Positions 8,398 to 16,840 of a stretch of DNA of 28,832 nucleotides are shown here, in pieces. The translations under genes and the position numbers were made by a program. The notes below the pieces were generated by a model that saw nothing but the letters and a program-made list of their open reading frames with translations, was not told the origin of the DNA and did not search any database. The stretch's first letter is position 1. Every line of letters starts with the position of its first letter. The DNA is from JBOGWP01 sp050693875 (lineage in GTDB: Bacteria; Actinomycetota; CADDZG01; JAHWKV01; JBOGWP01), in assembly GCA_050693875.1 (NCBI GenBank), contig JBOGWP010000011.1, forward strand, positions 1-28,832, in the 5' to 3' direction.

Positions 8398-9383
8398 GCC
8401 TGGTCGCCCCCACCCTGCAGGCGTTCTTCACCGAGCGACTGATCGGCCGGCCAGGCCAGTCCCCACACGGTCGCCGCCTACCGGGACAGCCTCCGGCTGC
8501 TGTTCGGCTCCCTGGCCGAGGCCACCGGCAAGTCGCCGACGCGCTGGAATCGAGGATCTGGACGCCACGACGATCGGCGGGTTCCTCGCCCACCTGGAAC
8601 GAGAGCGCGGTGTCAGCACCGCCACCCGCAACGCGCGGCTGGCGGCGCTGCGCTCGCTGTTCAGCTTTGCCTCGTTCCGCCACCCTGAGCACGCCGCGAC
8701 CATCTCCCGCGTGCTCGCCATACCTGCCAAGCGTGGCGACCGCCGATTGGTCACCTTCCTCACCCGCCCCGAGATCGACGCCCTGCTCGCCGCGCCCGAC
8801 CGCGGCCGGCGGACCGGCCGGCGTGATCACACGTTGCTCGTCCTCGCCGTCCAGACTGGCCTGCGGGTCTCGGAGCTCGCCGCGTTGCGGCCCACCGACG
8901 TCTGCACAGGACGCGGGCCCCATGTCCGGGTCCAGGGCAAGGGCCGCAAGGAGAGGATCACCCCGCTCACCAGCCACACCGTCAAGGTCCTGCGCTCCTG
9001 GCTCGCCGAAGGCGGTGGCGATCTCAGCGATCCTGTCTTCCCGTCCCCATCCGGGGGCCCGCTCGGACGTGACGCCATCCGCAAGCTCGTGGGTGAAACA
9101 CGCCCGCGCCGCAGCGGCCGCCTGCCCCCCCTGGCCACCAAGCACGTCGGCGTCCACACCTTGCGCCACTCCTGCGCCATGAACCTTCTGCAGAGCGGCG
9201 TCGACCTGGCCACGATCGCACTCTGGCTGGGCCACGAAGACCTGCGCACCGTGCAGCACTATCTGCACGCCGACCTCGCCCTCAAAGAAAGAACGGGCCC
9301 TGGCGCGCCCTTCCCCGCCCAACACCAGGCCAGGACGATACCGGCCGCCCGACTCGGTCCTCGCCTTCCTCGAGAGCCTGTGA
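8394..9383 (+). pseudogene. Tyrosine recombinase, third of the RIT trio (several frameshifts)
   Basis: Starts ATG 8394 (MSLVAPTLQAFFTERLIG). An extra C at about 8451 shifts the frame (the expected SPHTVAAYRDSLRLLFGSL is in the next frame), a second shift falls at about 8545-8560 before EDLDATTIGGFLAHL, and a tandem AAAG duplication at about 9284-9293 shifts it again so that the expected tail DSVLAFLESL ends with TGA 9381-9383. The long undamaged middle holds the catalytic domain: QTGLRVSELAALRP, VQGKGRKERITPL, HTLRHSCAMNLL and WLGHEDLRTVQHYLHAD with the Tyr. The three-gene order, 4-bp overlaps and sizes match recombinase-in-trio elements, in which the three proteins are thought to act together on the element ends. 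This copy cannot encode a full third protein as read. Confidence 0.8.
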
Positions 9384-9384
9384 T

Positions 9385-9467
9385 TATGCGGAACTGCTCA
9401 CCCCGCCGGAGCCAGCGAGGCCCACCAGACCGGCCCAACCGGCGACCCCGGCCGGTCTCTCCGCATA
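9385..9467. repeat. Inverted repeat at the right end of the RIT element
   Basis: TATGCGGA at 9385-9392, directly after the last recombinase stop, is repeated inverted as TCCGCATA at 9460-9467. Tyrosine recombinases bind such short inverted sites, so this may be the right terminal site. No matching copy was found at the left side, which is consistent with loss of that end. Confidence 0.45.
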
Positions 9468-9588
9468 GGCAGGGCGTGATGCCGCGCGGCGGGCTCTCTC
9501 AGGCCCCGCCTTCGCCCTCCTCCTCGCCTCCCGGGAGGCACTCGTCGACGCCGCTGGGCTGCACCCGCGTGGTCGAAACCCCCTTCAC

Positions 9589-9918
9589 GTGCTCGGCGTT
9601 GACCGCGGACAGCACCTTCCGCGGGGGCTCGAGCTGCATACCGTTCGTGAAGACCTTGATGAGCCAAAGAGGTTCGGGCCCAAGGGGCTATCCACTTTGA
9701 TGGACCTGCCCCTAGATGTTGTGGTCATGCTCCAGCCGCGCGATCCTTGGATCCTTCGCTTGCACACCAAGCGGATCAACAACGGCATCCTCGAGGCAAT
9801 CAACTCGCTGATTCAAGCCGCGAAGCGCCGGGCCCGCGGGTATCGAACCAAGAAGAACCTGATCACGATGGCCTATCTCATCGCCGGCAAGCTCGACTTC
9901 CAGGGGGTTCATGCCTGA
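9589..9918 (+). pseudogene. ISL3-family transposase, C-terminal remnant (second type)
   Basis: The clear homology starts near 9757 and runs to the TGA at 9916-9918: TKRINNGILEAINSLIQAAK, then RRARGYRTKKNLITMAYLIAGKL. This is the C-terminus of ISL3-superfamily transposases of the IS204/IS1001/IS1165 type; the Glu of NNGILEAIN is the third catalytic acidic residue. The frame is open back to a GTG at 9589, but the residues before about 9750 show no family similarity and are probably unrelated sequence. The first two catalytic Asp residues and the zinc ribbon are absent. It differs clearly from the remnant at 5461-5690, so it derives from another element. A sequence at about 9960-9985 ending in CAGCGAGGAGGC could be its old terminal repeat. 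Confidence 0.75.
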
Positions 9919-10852
9919 GGAAGTTATCCACAGCCCCGACGGCTTTGAGTGCCTCGTCCCCACCCACTCCAAACAGCGAGGAGGCAATTTGAGCAAGCGC
10001 GCGTGGGGTCGGTTCTTTCGGGGAAAGGAGTACCGAAGACTCCGACCAGATCTTCCCGGCGAATGAAAAGGCTGGAAGAGCGGTAGCTTGCTGAGGTGCT
10101 CATCCGTCAATTACGACCTCATTCGGCGCACTGAGTTCCATCCCGAGGCGCGCCCGCACGCCGAAACAGAGAGGGCGCCCAGTATCTTGCTGGTGAGGAC
10201 CGCTCAATCCATCCGTTCGACCTTGCCACCCGAAATGACCGCTGGGTCGTGTGTCACAGGAGCCCGATAAGCGCCCGTCGCGCCGGTTTGCCCGCTGACC
10301 AAGCCAAGGTTGCATCCTCCCCGGTAGCACCGGGTGTTCGCACAGAAGATGGGTCAGGCCGGAACGCGCACAGCGACAGAACCGGCGCTATCTGGACTCC
10401 CCCTCCCGAGAAAACCTTCGCCGAGAGTTGGGATGGGGACAGTCCTGGTGGGGCCCCGCCCCGAGTAGCCGCTGGGAAGGCTGGCCCGCACTCGGGCGAG
10501 ATTGTGCTTGAGCCTCGTCCTGGCCTGCGTCGCGTGCGTGCGCGCCGCTGACCGCGGCCACGAAGCGGTGGTGCTGCGGGTCCCGCCTGCCAAAGGGCGG
10601 GCCCCGCGGACGCGGGGGCGCATCGGCTTGCGTGAATGCCCTCAGCCCGGTAGCGGCTAGGGCCGGTCCGGCACCTCGTATGAGGGAGGGAGATTGCCTT
10701 AGTCGCGGTGCCTTTCTGGGGCGGGGCTTTCGAACCCGCCTAAATGTCGATGATAATGCCCCAGAGCGAGCAAAGCGGACTGGCCCCGATGACCCTTCCC
10801 CCTCGGTCTCGCCCGGCGGGAATCCACACCCCCCAGGACGAACGCGCGCCCC
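9919..10852. other. 930-bp region without recognisable genes
   Basis: Several overlapping frames exist on both strands but none shows a protein family motif, consistent codon bias or a plausible start. The first part probably includes the outer end of the ISL3 remnant. A TTTCGAA stretch near 10726 recalls a tRNA T-loop, but no stem or cloverleaf can be built around it. The region is probably mobile-element scar plus the promoter of the next gene. Confidence 0.5.
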
Positions 10853-11500
10853 GTGCTCGTCGTCTTCGATGCCCCGGCTCACCTTGCCGATTTGATGCTG
10901 GCCATCCAGGCGGCCGGCGTTCCGTGCCCACTGGCCGCCGACGACGTCATGCTCGAGTACTGGCAAGACACGGGGCAACCGGCCGGCTTCCTCGTCGACC
11001 TCGGCTGTCCCTGGATCCGGGAGGCGGCCTCCCGCCTCCTGGGGCGAGGTGCCTTCGTCATCGGCCTGAGCGATGAGGAGGAAGTGCGCATCCGCACGAT
11101 CTGCGACGGGTTCGACGACGCGTGGCCCATGTCCATGCAGCCTCGCGAGATCGCAGCGAGGCTCGTCGCGCGCCTCAGACTTCTCGACCCCGCGCTGCTG
11201 CCGGCCGATCCGCCCTCGGGTCCGCTCCGGGTCGATGTGGGCGCCCAACGAGTCTGGTGGTGGGACCAGGAGCGCCACCTGTCTCGCATTCTCTTCGAGC
11301 TCGCCGCGCATCTGGCCGCCCGCCCGGGCAAGCGCGTCCCTCTCGATACCCTCCTTCGGGTCGTCTGGCGCGAGCCCTGGAATCGCGACACGAACAAGGT
11401 TCAAAAGGCCATAGGGAGGTTTCGGGAGGCGCTTGGGCCCGACGCAGGCATGTACATCCGGTGCGCCCGTGGACTCGGGGTCGGCTACTTTCCCGAGTAG
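10853..11500 (+). CDS. Response-regulator-like protein with OmpR-type winged-helix domain
   Basis: 215 residues from GTG 10853, with an AGGACG site upstream at about 10835. Residues 1-110 look like a degenerate receiver domain: MLVVFDAPAH at the first strand, GFLVDLG with Asp49 at the phosphorylation position, and a final helix REIAARLVARLRLL. The usual first acidic pair is reduced to one Asp, and the conserved Lys-Pro near the end is replaced by SMQPRE, so phosphorylation may not occur. Residues 125-215 form an OmpR/PhoB winged helix (SRILFELAAHLAARPGKRV, then LLRVVWREPW and the wing GMYIRCARGLGVGYF). No histidine kinase gene is adjacent. It ends 16 bp inside the 3' end of the convergent Tad operon, so transcripts of the two could interfere. 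A role in controlling the pilus locus is inferred from position only. Confidence 0.8.
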   Translation: MLVVFDAPAHLADLMLAIQAAGVPCPLAADDVMLEYWQDTGQPAGFLVDLGCPWIREAASRLLGRGAFVIGLSDEEEVRIRTICDGFDDAWPMSMQPREIAARLVARLRLLDPALLPADPPSGPLRVDVGAQRVWWWDQERHLSRILFELAAHLAARPGKRVPLDTLLRVVWREPWNRDTNKVQKAIGRFREALGPDAGMYIRCARGLGVGYFPE

Positions 11501-14286
11501 CCCTCGCTCAAGGGCCTCCTCCCTCGTTCGATCTCACCCATCAGCTTCCTGAACAGAGCCGCAGTCTCCTCGTCAGGATCGACGTCCAGCTCGTCTTGAA
11601 GGACGGCCTCCAAACGCTGAAGCCTCGCGTAGAGGGCCCTCCGCCGGCCGAGGCGGCCCTCGATCGCCATTGCCCGCCGGTACAGGTCCTCGTTCACTGG
11701 ATCTACTTCGATGCCCCGATCCAGCGCAGCCAAGGCCTCGTCCGGTTGCTCGAACTCCACCAGGAGGTTTGCGAGCCTGGCCGATGCCTTGACGAACTGC
11801 GAGCGGTAGCGGTGCCGGATGGGCTCGAGCCACGCGTAGTAGCAGTCGTCGCAGAACGGGCCCGAATAGAGGTGGAGGGCCGACGACAAGAGGGACATCG
11901 CGTCCTCCGGCCCGGCTGTCGCTGCTCTGAGCAGGGACTCGAAGGCGGCGACATCGGTCCACCAGAACTCGAAGTTCAGCCGGTAGACGCCCCTGATCCG
12001 CTCGATGTGCCTGCTCTTCTTCGAGCCCACGCGCCTGCGGAGGTAGTAGACGGTGCGGTCGAACTCGACGTTCGCTGCCTCTGCGTCGAGCTCCGGCCAG
12101 ATCTGGTTCAGGATGCGGTCCCTAACCACGCCCGGGGGATGCGCGACCAGGTAGGCGAGCAGCTCCCGCGACTGCGCCCGCAGCCCCTTTTCGACGATCC
12201 GGCCTTGGTTGACGAGGTAGAAGTTTCCGAAGGCCCGCACCTCCAGGCGACCCTCCTCAGGTGAGGCCGACACGTCCCGGGGTGGCGGGAGAGGGTCATC
12301 GATCACGACCACGGGCATGGGCACGTCCGCTCGCTTCGCTGCCACGGAAGGACGCTCGCATGCCTCACCGCTGTCCACCGTTTCGGCCGGGACTTCCTGT
12401 TCATGCGAAGGTTCTTCCTGGTCGCCGTCCCATCCCGGCGGCCGGGCAGAGTTGACGATCTCGACCGCCTGCTCGATTTCGTGCGGCGCAAGCTCGAGGG
12501 GGCGCAGTCTTGCCGGCAGGAACGGGACCGGCCCCTTCAACTCCACACGGGAGCTCGCCTCGACCGAGAAGACGGATGGGCGGGGTGACCAGCCCAACGC
12601 GACAAAGCTCGCCCCCAGCCGCTGGCCTTGGTCGGCGATCGCCTCCACGATGCCGGTCATGGCGGGCGGCGGCTGAGTGACGACGAGCACGAGGTCGGGC
12701 CGTTCGGCGCGCTCGCCGTCGCAGAACTGCCACACGTCCTCCACGCCGTGCGCCATGAGCGATCGCGCCCGTCCCAGCAGCTGCGTCTGCACCGCATGGA
12801 GAACGTTGGCCGCGTCTTCCCATCCCACCGAAGCCGTGACGTGATTGAGGCGCCGACATGGCCCCAGCTGCTCGAAGTCCCCGATGATGAAGATCTTGAT
12901 GTCGTCGCAGGACGAGTTGGCGGCGCAGGCGAGGAGGGCGTGGGCGGCGAGCGACGCTGCCCTCTCGCCCGTGATGGAGATGCACCCGGCTCCGGCGAGC
13001 CCGAGGTGAACCGCAGCCCTCGAGCCGGCGCCCACGGGGATCAGGAGTCCCGTCTCCAGGGGGGTCTCTTCGCGAACCATCTTGCAAGGGAAGGGACGCC
13101 GGACTTCCGCCCGGACCGACTTCGACTCTTCGCGAAACGACACCCGTGAAGTCTGCGGGGGGAGGAGGTCTCTCGCCTGCTTCGGTTTGGCGAGATGGAT
13201 GACCGCCCGTTCGGGCTCCTCGACTGCGCACAGGACCCTCGGCCGCGCGGCGTGCAGCGGCCTCCACAGGGAGACGACCTCGGACACGGCGGTCTCGAGG
13301 TGTCCCGGTGCGGGGGCCGCAACGCGCCGGCGGATGTCCAGGACGAGGGAGGGCTCGGGCAGGTCCTCAGGGTCGTCCAGTGCCCGGCGGGCGCGCCTCC
13401 TCCGCATCGTGCTCAGAGCTTGCGCGGCGAGGACGCCGGAGGCGAATGAGGCCGCGATTGCCCCGCCAGAAGGAAGGTCGATGATGGGCCGCTGGGCGTC
13501 GTCCCGGGCCTTGGCGTGCTCCCGTTCTCGGGAGGAATGGACGTCCATCCTGGGCTTGGAATCGTAGGTCGTCGGCGCAGCCACTGAGATCTCCTGCGGC
13601 TCCGGCGCGGCGTCGATCGCAGGAGAGGGACCCTCCGAGTCGATGATGGGCGGGAGATCGATGACCCAACCGGGGTGGATGTGGCGCGGGTTGTTGAAGG
13701 CTACGCCCCCGAAGAGCCGTCCACGGTTCAATCCGTAGAGCTCTCGCCACCGGTATCCCGACCCGAGGTGGTCTTCGGCGATGTCCCACAGCGTGTCGCC
13801 CGGCTTGATCAGGTACTTCGGCAGGAGGCCATTCTGAGAAGGCCCCGCCTCTTCGTGTCGCGCGTGCGCCGCCGACGCGACCGAGGATGCGGATGCAGGG
13901 TGCGCCTCCCCGACGGCCACCCCGCGGAGCGACGAGACCACGAGGGTTCCTCCGATGACGAGGTCGACCAGCCTGCGGATGAAGGGGGGAGCCAGGCGCC
14001 CGCTGGCGGACGCCAGCCTTGCGCCCGACCTCGAGCCTCTCGCGGCCAGGGCCTCGAGCGCCAGCCTCACCACGACGACTGTCAGGAGGTAGCCCCACAG
14101 CCCCCAGCAGACGAGGCCGAAGGCCCGCATGACGGACTCGACGGGGAGGTACGAGCCCCGGAGCGTCTCCGTCAGCCCGGTCAGGCTGACGTCGGGTATG
14201 AACGGCCCCCCGACGGTGGCGAGCAGCCCCGCCGGGAGGAGCGCCAGGAATGCGACGAGTCCGAGCCCGGCAGCCATCCTCTTCAT
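11485..14286 (-). CDS. Membrane protein with LysM domain and C-terminal winged-helix/BTAD transcription-factor domain
   Basis: 933 residues from ATG 14286, in a 4-bp ATGA overlap with the upstream gene. Hydrophobic segments lie at about 5-28, 55-78 and 103-122. A LysM domain follows at about 157-212 (KPGDTLWDIAEDHLGSGYRW), introduced by a Ser/Ala-rich linker. A fourth weakly hydrophobic stretch at about 273-294 ends in RRRRARR, a strong cytoplasmic anchor. The middle holds a possible degenerate nucleotide-binding fold (GCISITGERAASLAAHALLA). From about 677 there is an OmpR-like winged helix (LEVRAFGNFYLVNQGRIVEK, RELLAYLVAHPPG) and then a BTAD helical domain to about 920. The layout suggests an envelope-sensing regulator with a cell-wall-binding LysM outside and a SARP-like DNA-binding domain inside. 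Such LysM-BTAD proteins occur in actinobacterial Tad loci; function is inferred. It is the last gene of the pilus operon. Confidence 0.8.
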   Translation of the reverse strand: MKRMAAGLGLVAFLALLPAGLLATVGGPFIPDVSLTGLTETLRGSYLPVESVMRAFGLVCWGLWGYLLTVVVVRLALEALAARGSRSGARLASASGRLAPPFIRRLVDLVIGGTLVVSSLRGVAVGEAHPASASSVASAAHARHEEAGPSQNGLLPKYLIKPGDTLWDIAEDHLGSGYRWRELYGLNRGRLFGGVAFNNPRHIHPGWVIDLPPIIDSEGPSPAIDAAPEPQEISVAAPTTYDSKPRMDVHSSREREHAKARDDAQRPIIDLPSGGAIAASFASGVLAAQALSTMRRRRARRALDDPEDLPEPSLVLDIRRRVAAPAPGHLETAVSEVVSLWRPLHAARPRVLCAVEEPERAVIHLAKPKQARDLLPPQTSRVSFREESKSVRAEVRRPFPCKMVREETPLETGLLIPVGAGSRAAVHLGLAGAGCISITGERAASLAAHALLACAANSSCDDIKIFIIGDFEQLGPCRRLNHVTASVGWEDAANVLHAVQTQLLGRARSLMAHGVEDVWQFCDGERAERPDLVLVVTQPPPAMTGIVEAIADQGQRLGASFVALGWSPRPSVFSVEASSRVELKGPVPFLPARLRPLELAPHEIEQAVEIVNSARPPGWDGDQEEPSHEQEVPAETVDSGEACERPSVAAKRADVPMPVVVIDDPLPPPRDVSASPEEGRLEVRAFGNFYLVNQGRIVEKGLRAQSRELLAYLVAHPPGVVRDRILNQIWPELDAEAANVEFDRTVYYLRRRVGSKKSRHIERIRGVYRLNFEFWWTDVAAFESLLRAATAGPEDAMSLLSSALHLYSGPFCDDCYYAWLEPIRHRYRSQFVKASARLANLLVEFEQPDEALAALDRGIEVDPVNEDLYRRAMAIEGRLGRRRALYARLQRLEAVLQDELDVDPDEETAALFRKLMGEIERGRRPLSEGYSGK

Positions 14287-15110
14287 CTCGAGATCACCGC
14301 CTGCGACTCCTGGACGCGATAGGCAAAGGTGACGCGCCGGCTGATGCCGGGAAGGCCCAGCCACTCGCCCCCGCCCATGCGGTACCGGACGGAGAAGACG
14401 AAGCGCACCTCGACCGGGTACGCGCCTCCGGCGAGCTTGGAGCGCTGGTAGGTGTGGCGGACCTCGGAGCGCGCCGGGTAAGCCAGGCCGGTGGACGAGC
14501 TCGCCAGGGACGAACCGTCGCCGAAGGACCAGTCGTAGCGCTCGACGCGCGCTTCCACCTCGACCCGTTGCCCGAAGGCGTCGGTGGCGTCCGCGATGGG
14601 ATCGCCCGAGTACCCCTCGATCCAGAACCAGGACTCCATCCCGACGAGGCCGATGCCCGGGTTCGCCCCAACGTTGGCCTCGGGGACGGGGATCTCCTCC
14701 CGGAGATGCATCGCAACCTGGCGTGGGGGGAGGCTCCTGCCGCTCGGCGATGCAGCGAGGTCGATCTTTCGCCAGACCATGGTCACGAACTGGCCGTTGC
14801 AGTAGAGGCTGAACAGAGCCTCGTCCAGATGCTCCGCCCACAGCGCGGCCGAACCGGCACCCACATTGCCCTGGGGCTGGAGCTGGCACTGCCGGCGGCC
14901 TCGAACCCGTCCGGGAGCCACGCCGGGAACCGACGTGTGGGCGTCCGCCTCGACGACCGCCGCGTCCGGCCTCGTGTACACCACCACTGAGGGCGTGTGC
15001 TTGTAGGGCGGAAGCTTCTGCTCGGCTTCCTGGGCCTGGGCGACGGGAGCGAGGGCCAGAGCGATAAGCGCCGCTCCTATCGGTACTCGACGACCTCTGA
15101 GACCTTCCAC
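14283..15110 (-). CDS. Exported protein with PKD-like domain, Tad operon accessory
   Basis: 275 residues from GTG 15110; no other start lies before the signal peptide. Residues 1-26 are a Sec signal peptide with a hydrophobic core (IGAALIALALAP) and an AQA cleavage motif. The C-terminal half contains YDWSFGDGSS, the hallmark of PKD beta-sandwich domains (WxFGDG), followed by VRHTYQRSKLAGGAYPVEV, the usual closing strand of that fold. It overlaps the upstream gene by 34 bp and the downstream LysM-BTAD gene by 4 bp, so the three are probably translated together. PKD domains are extracellular protein- or sugar-binding modules; here it may be a pilus-associated or wall-exposed component. No enzyme motif is visible. 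Confidence 0.75.
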   Translation of the reverse strand: MEGLRGRRVPIGAALIALALAPVAQAQEAEQKLPPYKHTPSVVVYTRPDAAVVEADAHTSVPGVAPGRVRGRRQCQLQPQGNVGAGSAALWAEHLDEALFSLYCNGQFVTMVWRKIDLAASPSGRSLPPRQVAMHLREEIPVPEANVGANPGIGLVGMESWFWIEGYSGDPIADATDAFGQRVEVEARVERYDWSFGDGSSLASSSTGLAYPARSEVRHTYQRSKLAGGAYPVEVRFVFSVRYRMGGGEWLGLPGISRRVTFAYRVQESQAVISR

Positions 15111-15598
15111 GTCCCTTCCACCTTCCTGAGCGTGAAACCGGAGCGCACTCGCTCGTTGGGGTCGGGTTCGATCGGTTGCATCCTTGCCGGATCCAGCCGC
15201 ACCGAGTGGTTGAGGTAGGTGTCCTCGACGGTGGCGACGTCGGGGCCCTGTCCCGGGACCGGGTAGACGATCCGGTAGTTGTGCTCGACGCGGATCTGCA
15301 CCGGCTGGTTAATAGCCTTTTGCTCCTGGACCTGCCGGGTGAGCAGGTCGAGGGCGACACCGGTGGTCACCTGCTCGAGCAGCGCCGGCTGAAGCTTGAG
15401 GTTCGCCTCGCGCCAGAGATCCCAGTGGCTAAGGTAGGCTCTCTCGATCTCCGCCCGAGGATCGGTCGCCGTGGGGATGGGCGAGCTGCCCTTCGCCGGT
15501 GATGGCCCTGGGCCATCCGAGGCGAGCAGAAGCCCGGCTACGCCGACTGCGGCGAGGACCGCGAGAACGCCTCCGGCTACCAGCGCGCGCCGGCTCAT
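15077..15598 (-). CDS. Membrane-anchored protein with NTF2-like extracellular domain
   Basis: 173 residues from ATG 15598, one base after the stop of the tadG-like gene. Residues 5-27 form a single membrane anchor (ALVAGGVLAVLAAVGVAGLL), followed by a Pro/Ser-rich linker and a domain of about 120 residues. The order is helix (EIERAYLSHWDLWREAN), then beta strands (QIRVEHNYRIVYPV, ATVEDTYLNHSVRLD), closing with GTWKVSEVVEY. This order and the final TWKVxxVxxY strand resemble NTF2-like accessory proteins common in actinobacterial envelopes. No catalytic residues can be named. Position between tadG and the PKD gene suggests a structural or assembly role outside the membrane. Confidence 0.7.
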   Translation of the reverse strand: MSRRALVAGGVLAVLAAVGVAGLLLASDGPGPSPAKGSSPIPTATDPRAEIERAYLSHWDLWREANLKLQPALLEQVTTGVALDLLTRQVQEQKAINQPVQIRVEHNYRIVYPVPGQGPDVATVEDTYLNHSVRLDPARMQPIEPDPNERVRSGFTLRKVEGTWKVSEVVEYR

Positions 15599-15599
15599 C

Positions 15600-16037
15600 T
15601 CATCTGCCGTCCGCGGCGACGCCGGACCGGGGCCGAGCCGTCGCCGTCGCCTCCGTTCTGATGGCGCCGACTCCTGCCAGGGGGAGGACGAGAGTCCTGG
15701 TTTCCTGGCGCAAGGTCACCTTGACAGAGGCAGGTTCGACTTCGCTCTCGACCTCACCCGAGAAGCGCGCCAGCCTCAGGTACTCGCCGACCGCGGCTTG
15801 GGCCGCTTCGGGCTCGAGGCTCACCTCCCGCCCACCGCTTTGCCTCAGCCCTGCCTCGTCGAGTTGCATCGCTCCCGCCCGCGCGGCCCCGTCGGCCATC
15901 GCTTGCAGGGACCGCCGCGACGAGAAGAGCAGGCCGCCGTCGACCACCAGGCCGGCGAGCGCGAGAAGCCCCAGCAGGCAGACCAGCACGAGCGGGGCCA
16001 CCTGCCCGGAATCGCCGACCGATCCTCTGGCTCTCAT
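15600..16037 (-). CDS. TadG-like pilus-assembly protein
   Basis: 145 residues from ATG 16037, overlapping the upstream tadE-like gene by ATGA. The N-terminus has the TadG/Tad signature: a short charged head, then GQVAPLVLVCLLGLLALAGL and VVDGG, which crosses the membrane once and leaves the rest outside. Next come RRSLQAMADGAARAGA, the conserved helix of this family, and a mostly beta C-terminus (VKVTLRQETRTLVLPL). It is much shorter than proteobacterial TadG, which carries a von Willebrand A domain; short forms are normal in actinobacteria. TadG-like proteins are thought to help anchor or assemble the Flp fibre. Confidence 0.8.
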   Translation of the reverse strand: MRARGSVGDSGQVAPLVLVCLLGLLALAGLVVDGGLLFSSRRSLQAMADGAARAGAMQLDEAGLRQSGGREVSLEPEAAQAAVGEYLRLARFSGEVESEVEPASVKVTLRQETRTLVLPLAGVGAIRTEATATARPRSGVAADGR

Positions 16038-16447
16038 CTCGACTTGAACCTTTCCGCCAGCTCCACGTGCTTCGCCTCGACCTGAAACGATGACGGGAGC
16101 AGGCCCAATGCGGGCAGATCGTCGAGCCGCGGAGTGTACGTGGCGGTTACGACAAACGGCTCTCCGCGCCTGAACGCCCCCACGTCCGCCACGACCCTCA
16201 GGCGGGCGGGGTCGAGCTCCAGCTCGGAGGCCAGCCTCTCTCCCCGCTGCCGCACGATCGAAAGAGCCTCCTCTGGGTCGGAAGCCTGGGATCCGGCTCG
16301 GGCGGCCTCTCGGGCCACCGTCTCGACCGCGGACTTAGCCTCGAGAATCCGGCCACCCGCGATCATCATCGCCAGGACCACCATCAGCACGGGGACGAGC
16401 AGGACCGTCTCGACGGCCGCGTTCCCATGATCCGCCCAGCGCCTCAC
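16034..16447 (-). CDS. TadE/TadF-like pseudopilin
   Basis: 137 residues from GTG 16447, in a GTGA overlap with the preceding gene. The N-terminus, HGNAAVETVLLVPVLMVVLA, is a prepilin-like signal: a Gly cleavage position, Glu at +5 and a long hydrophobic helix. Then comes EAKSAVETVAREAARAGSQA, the conserved TadE helix, and a short beta domain. TadE and TadF are pseudopilins of the Tad system that are processed by the prepilin peptidase and needed for fibre assembly. As second of two such genes this could be the TadF equivalent, but the pair cannot be told apart reliably from sequence. Confidence 0.82.
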   Translation of the reverse strand: MRRWADHGNAAVETVLLVPVLMVVLAMMIAGGRILEAKSAVETVAREAARAGSQASDPEEALSIVRQRGERLASELELDPARLRVVADVGAFRRGEPFVVTATYTPRLDDLPALGLLPSSFQVEAKHVELAERFKSR

Positions 16448-16839
16448 GGGGCGCCCTCCAGCGGTCGGAAGCGCTCGGCGAAGACGGTGGCATCCGCTTT
16501 CAGCGTGAACGAGGACAGCCCGGGGATGGGGAGGAGGCCACGCATCGTCGCGCCCACTCGGGCCCGGACGAGATCGGGCTCCGTGTCCACCTCCACGCTC
16601 GTCTGCCCGGCGGATCGTCCCAACCCCGATGCCAGCACCTCTCGCCCCCTCGCCTCCCCATCCTCGGCCGTCGCGCCTTCAGCCGCGGCCGCCCGCGCCG
16701 CTTCCTGCGCGGCGGTGCGAGCGACGTGACGCGCGTGGTGCACGAGGCCGAACTGAAGCGCGCCCACGATGAGAAGCATCAGGGCCGGGGCGACGATCGC
16801 CGCCTCCAGGCTCGCGGAGCCTCGTTCGCCTCGGTTCAC
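16444..16839 (-). CDS. TadE-like pseudopilin
   Basis: 131 residues from GTG 16839, one base after the flp stop codon. The head RGSASLEAAIVAPALMLLIV carries a Gly cleavage site, Glu at +5 and the hydrophobic helix typical of TadE. Next are HHARHVARTAAQEAARAAAA, the family's conserved helix, and a C-terminal domain with alternating strands. It is a pilus minor subunit or assembly protein held in the membrane until processed. Its placement directly after the major pilin and before a second pseudopilin follows the usual tad gene order. Confidence 0.83.
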   Translation of the reverse strand: MNRGERGSASLEAAIVAPALMLLIVGALQFGLVHHARHVARTAAQEAARAAAAEGATAEDGEARGREVLASGLGRSAGQTSVEVDTEPDLVRARVGATMRGLLPIPGLSSFTLKADATVFAERFRPLEGAP

Positions 16840-16840
16840 C

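Noticed and set aside
10720..10740. TTTCGAA with flanking G/C runs, like a tRNA T-loop
   Set aside because: The flanks do not pair as a T stem on either strand and no cloverleaf or tmRNA shape can be built.
14287..15360. Upstream extension of the LysM-BTAD frame
   Set aside because: The extension is an Arg/Ser-rich shadow of the PKD and NTF2-like genes; ATG 14286 precedes a good membrane segment and sits in an ATGA overlap.
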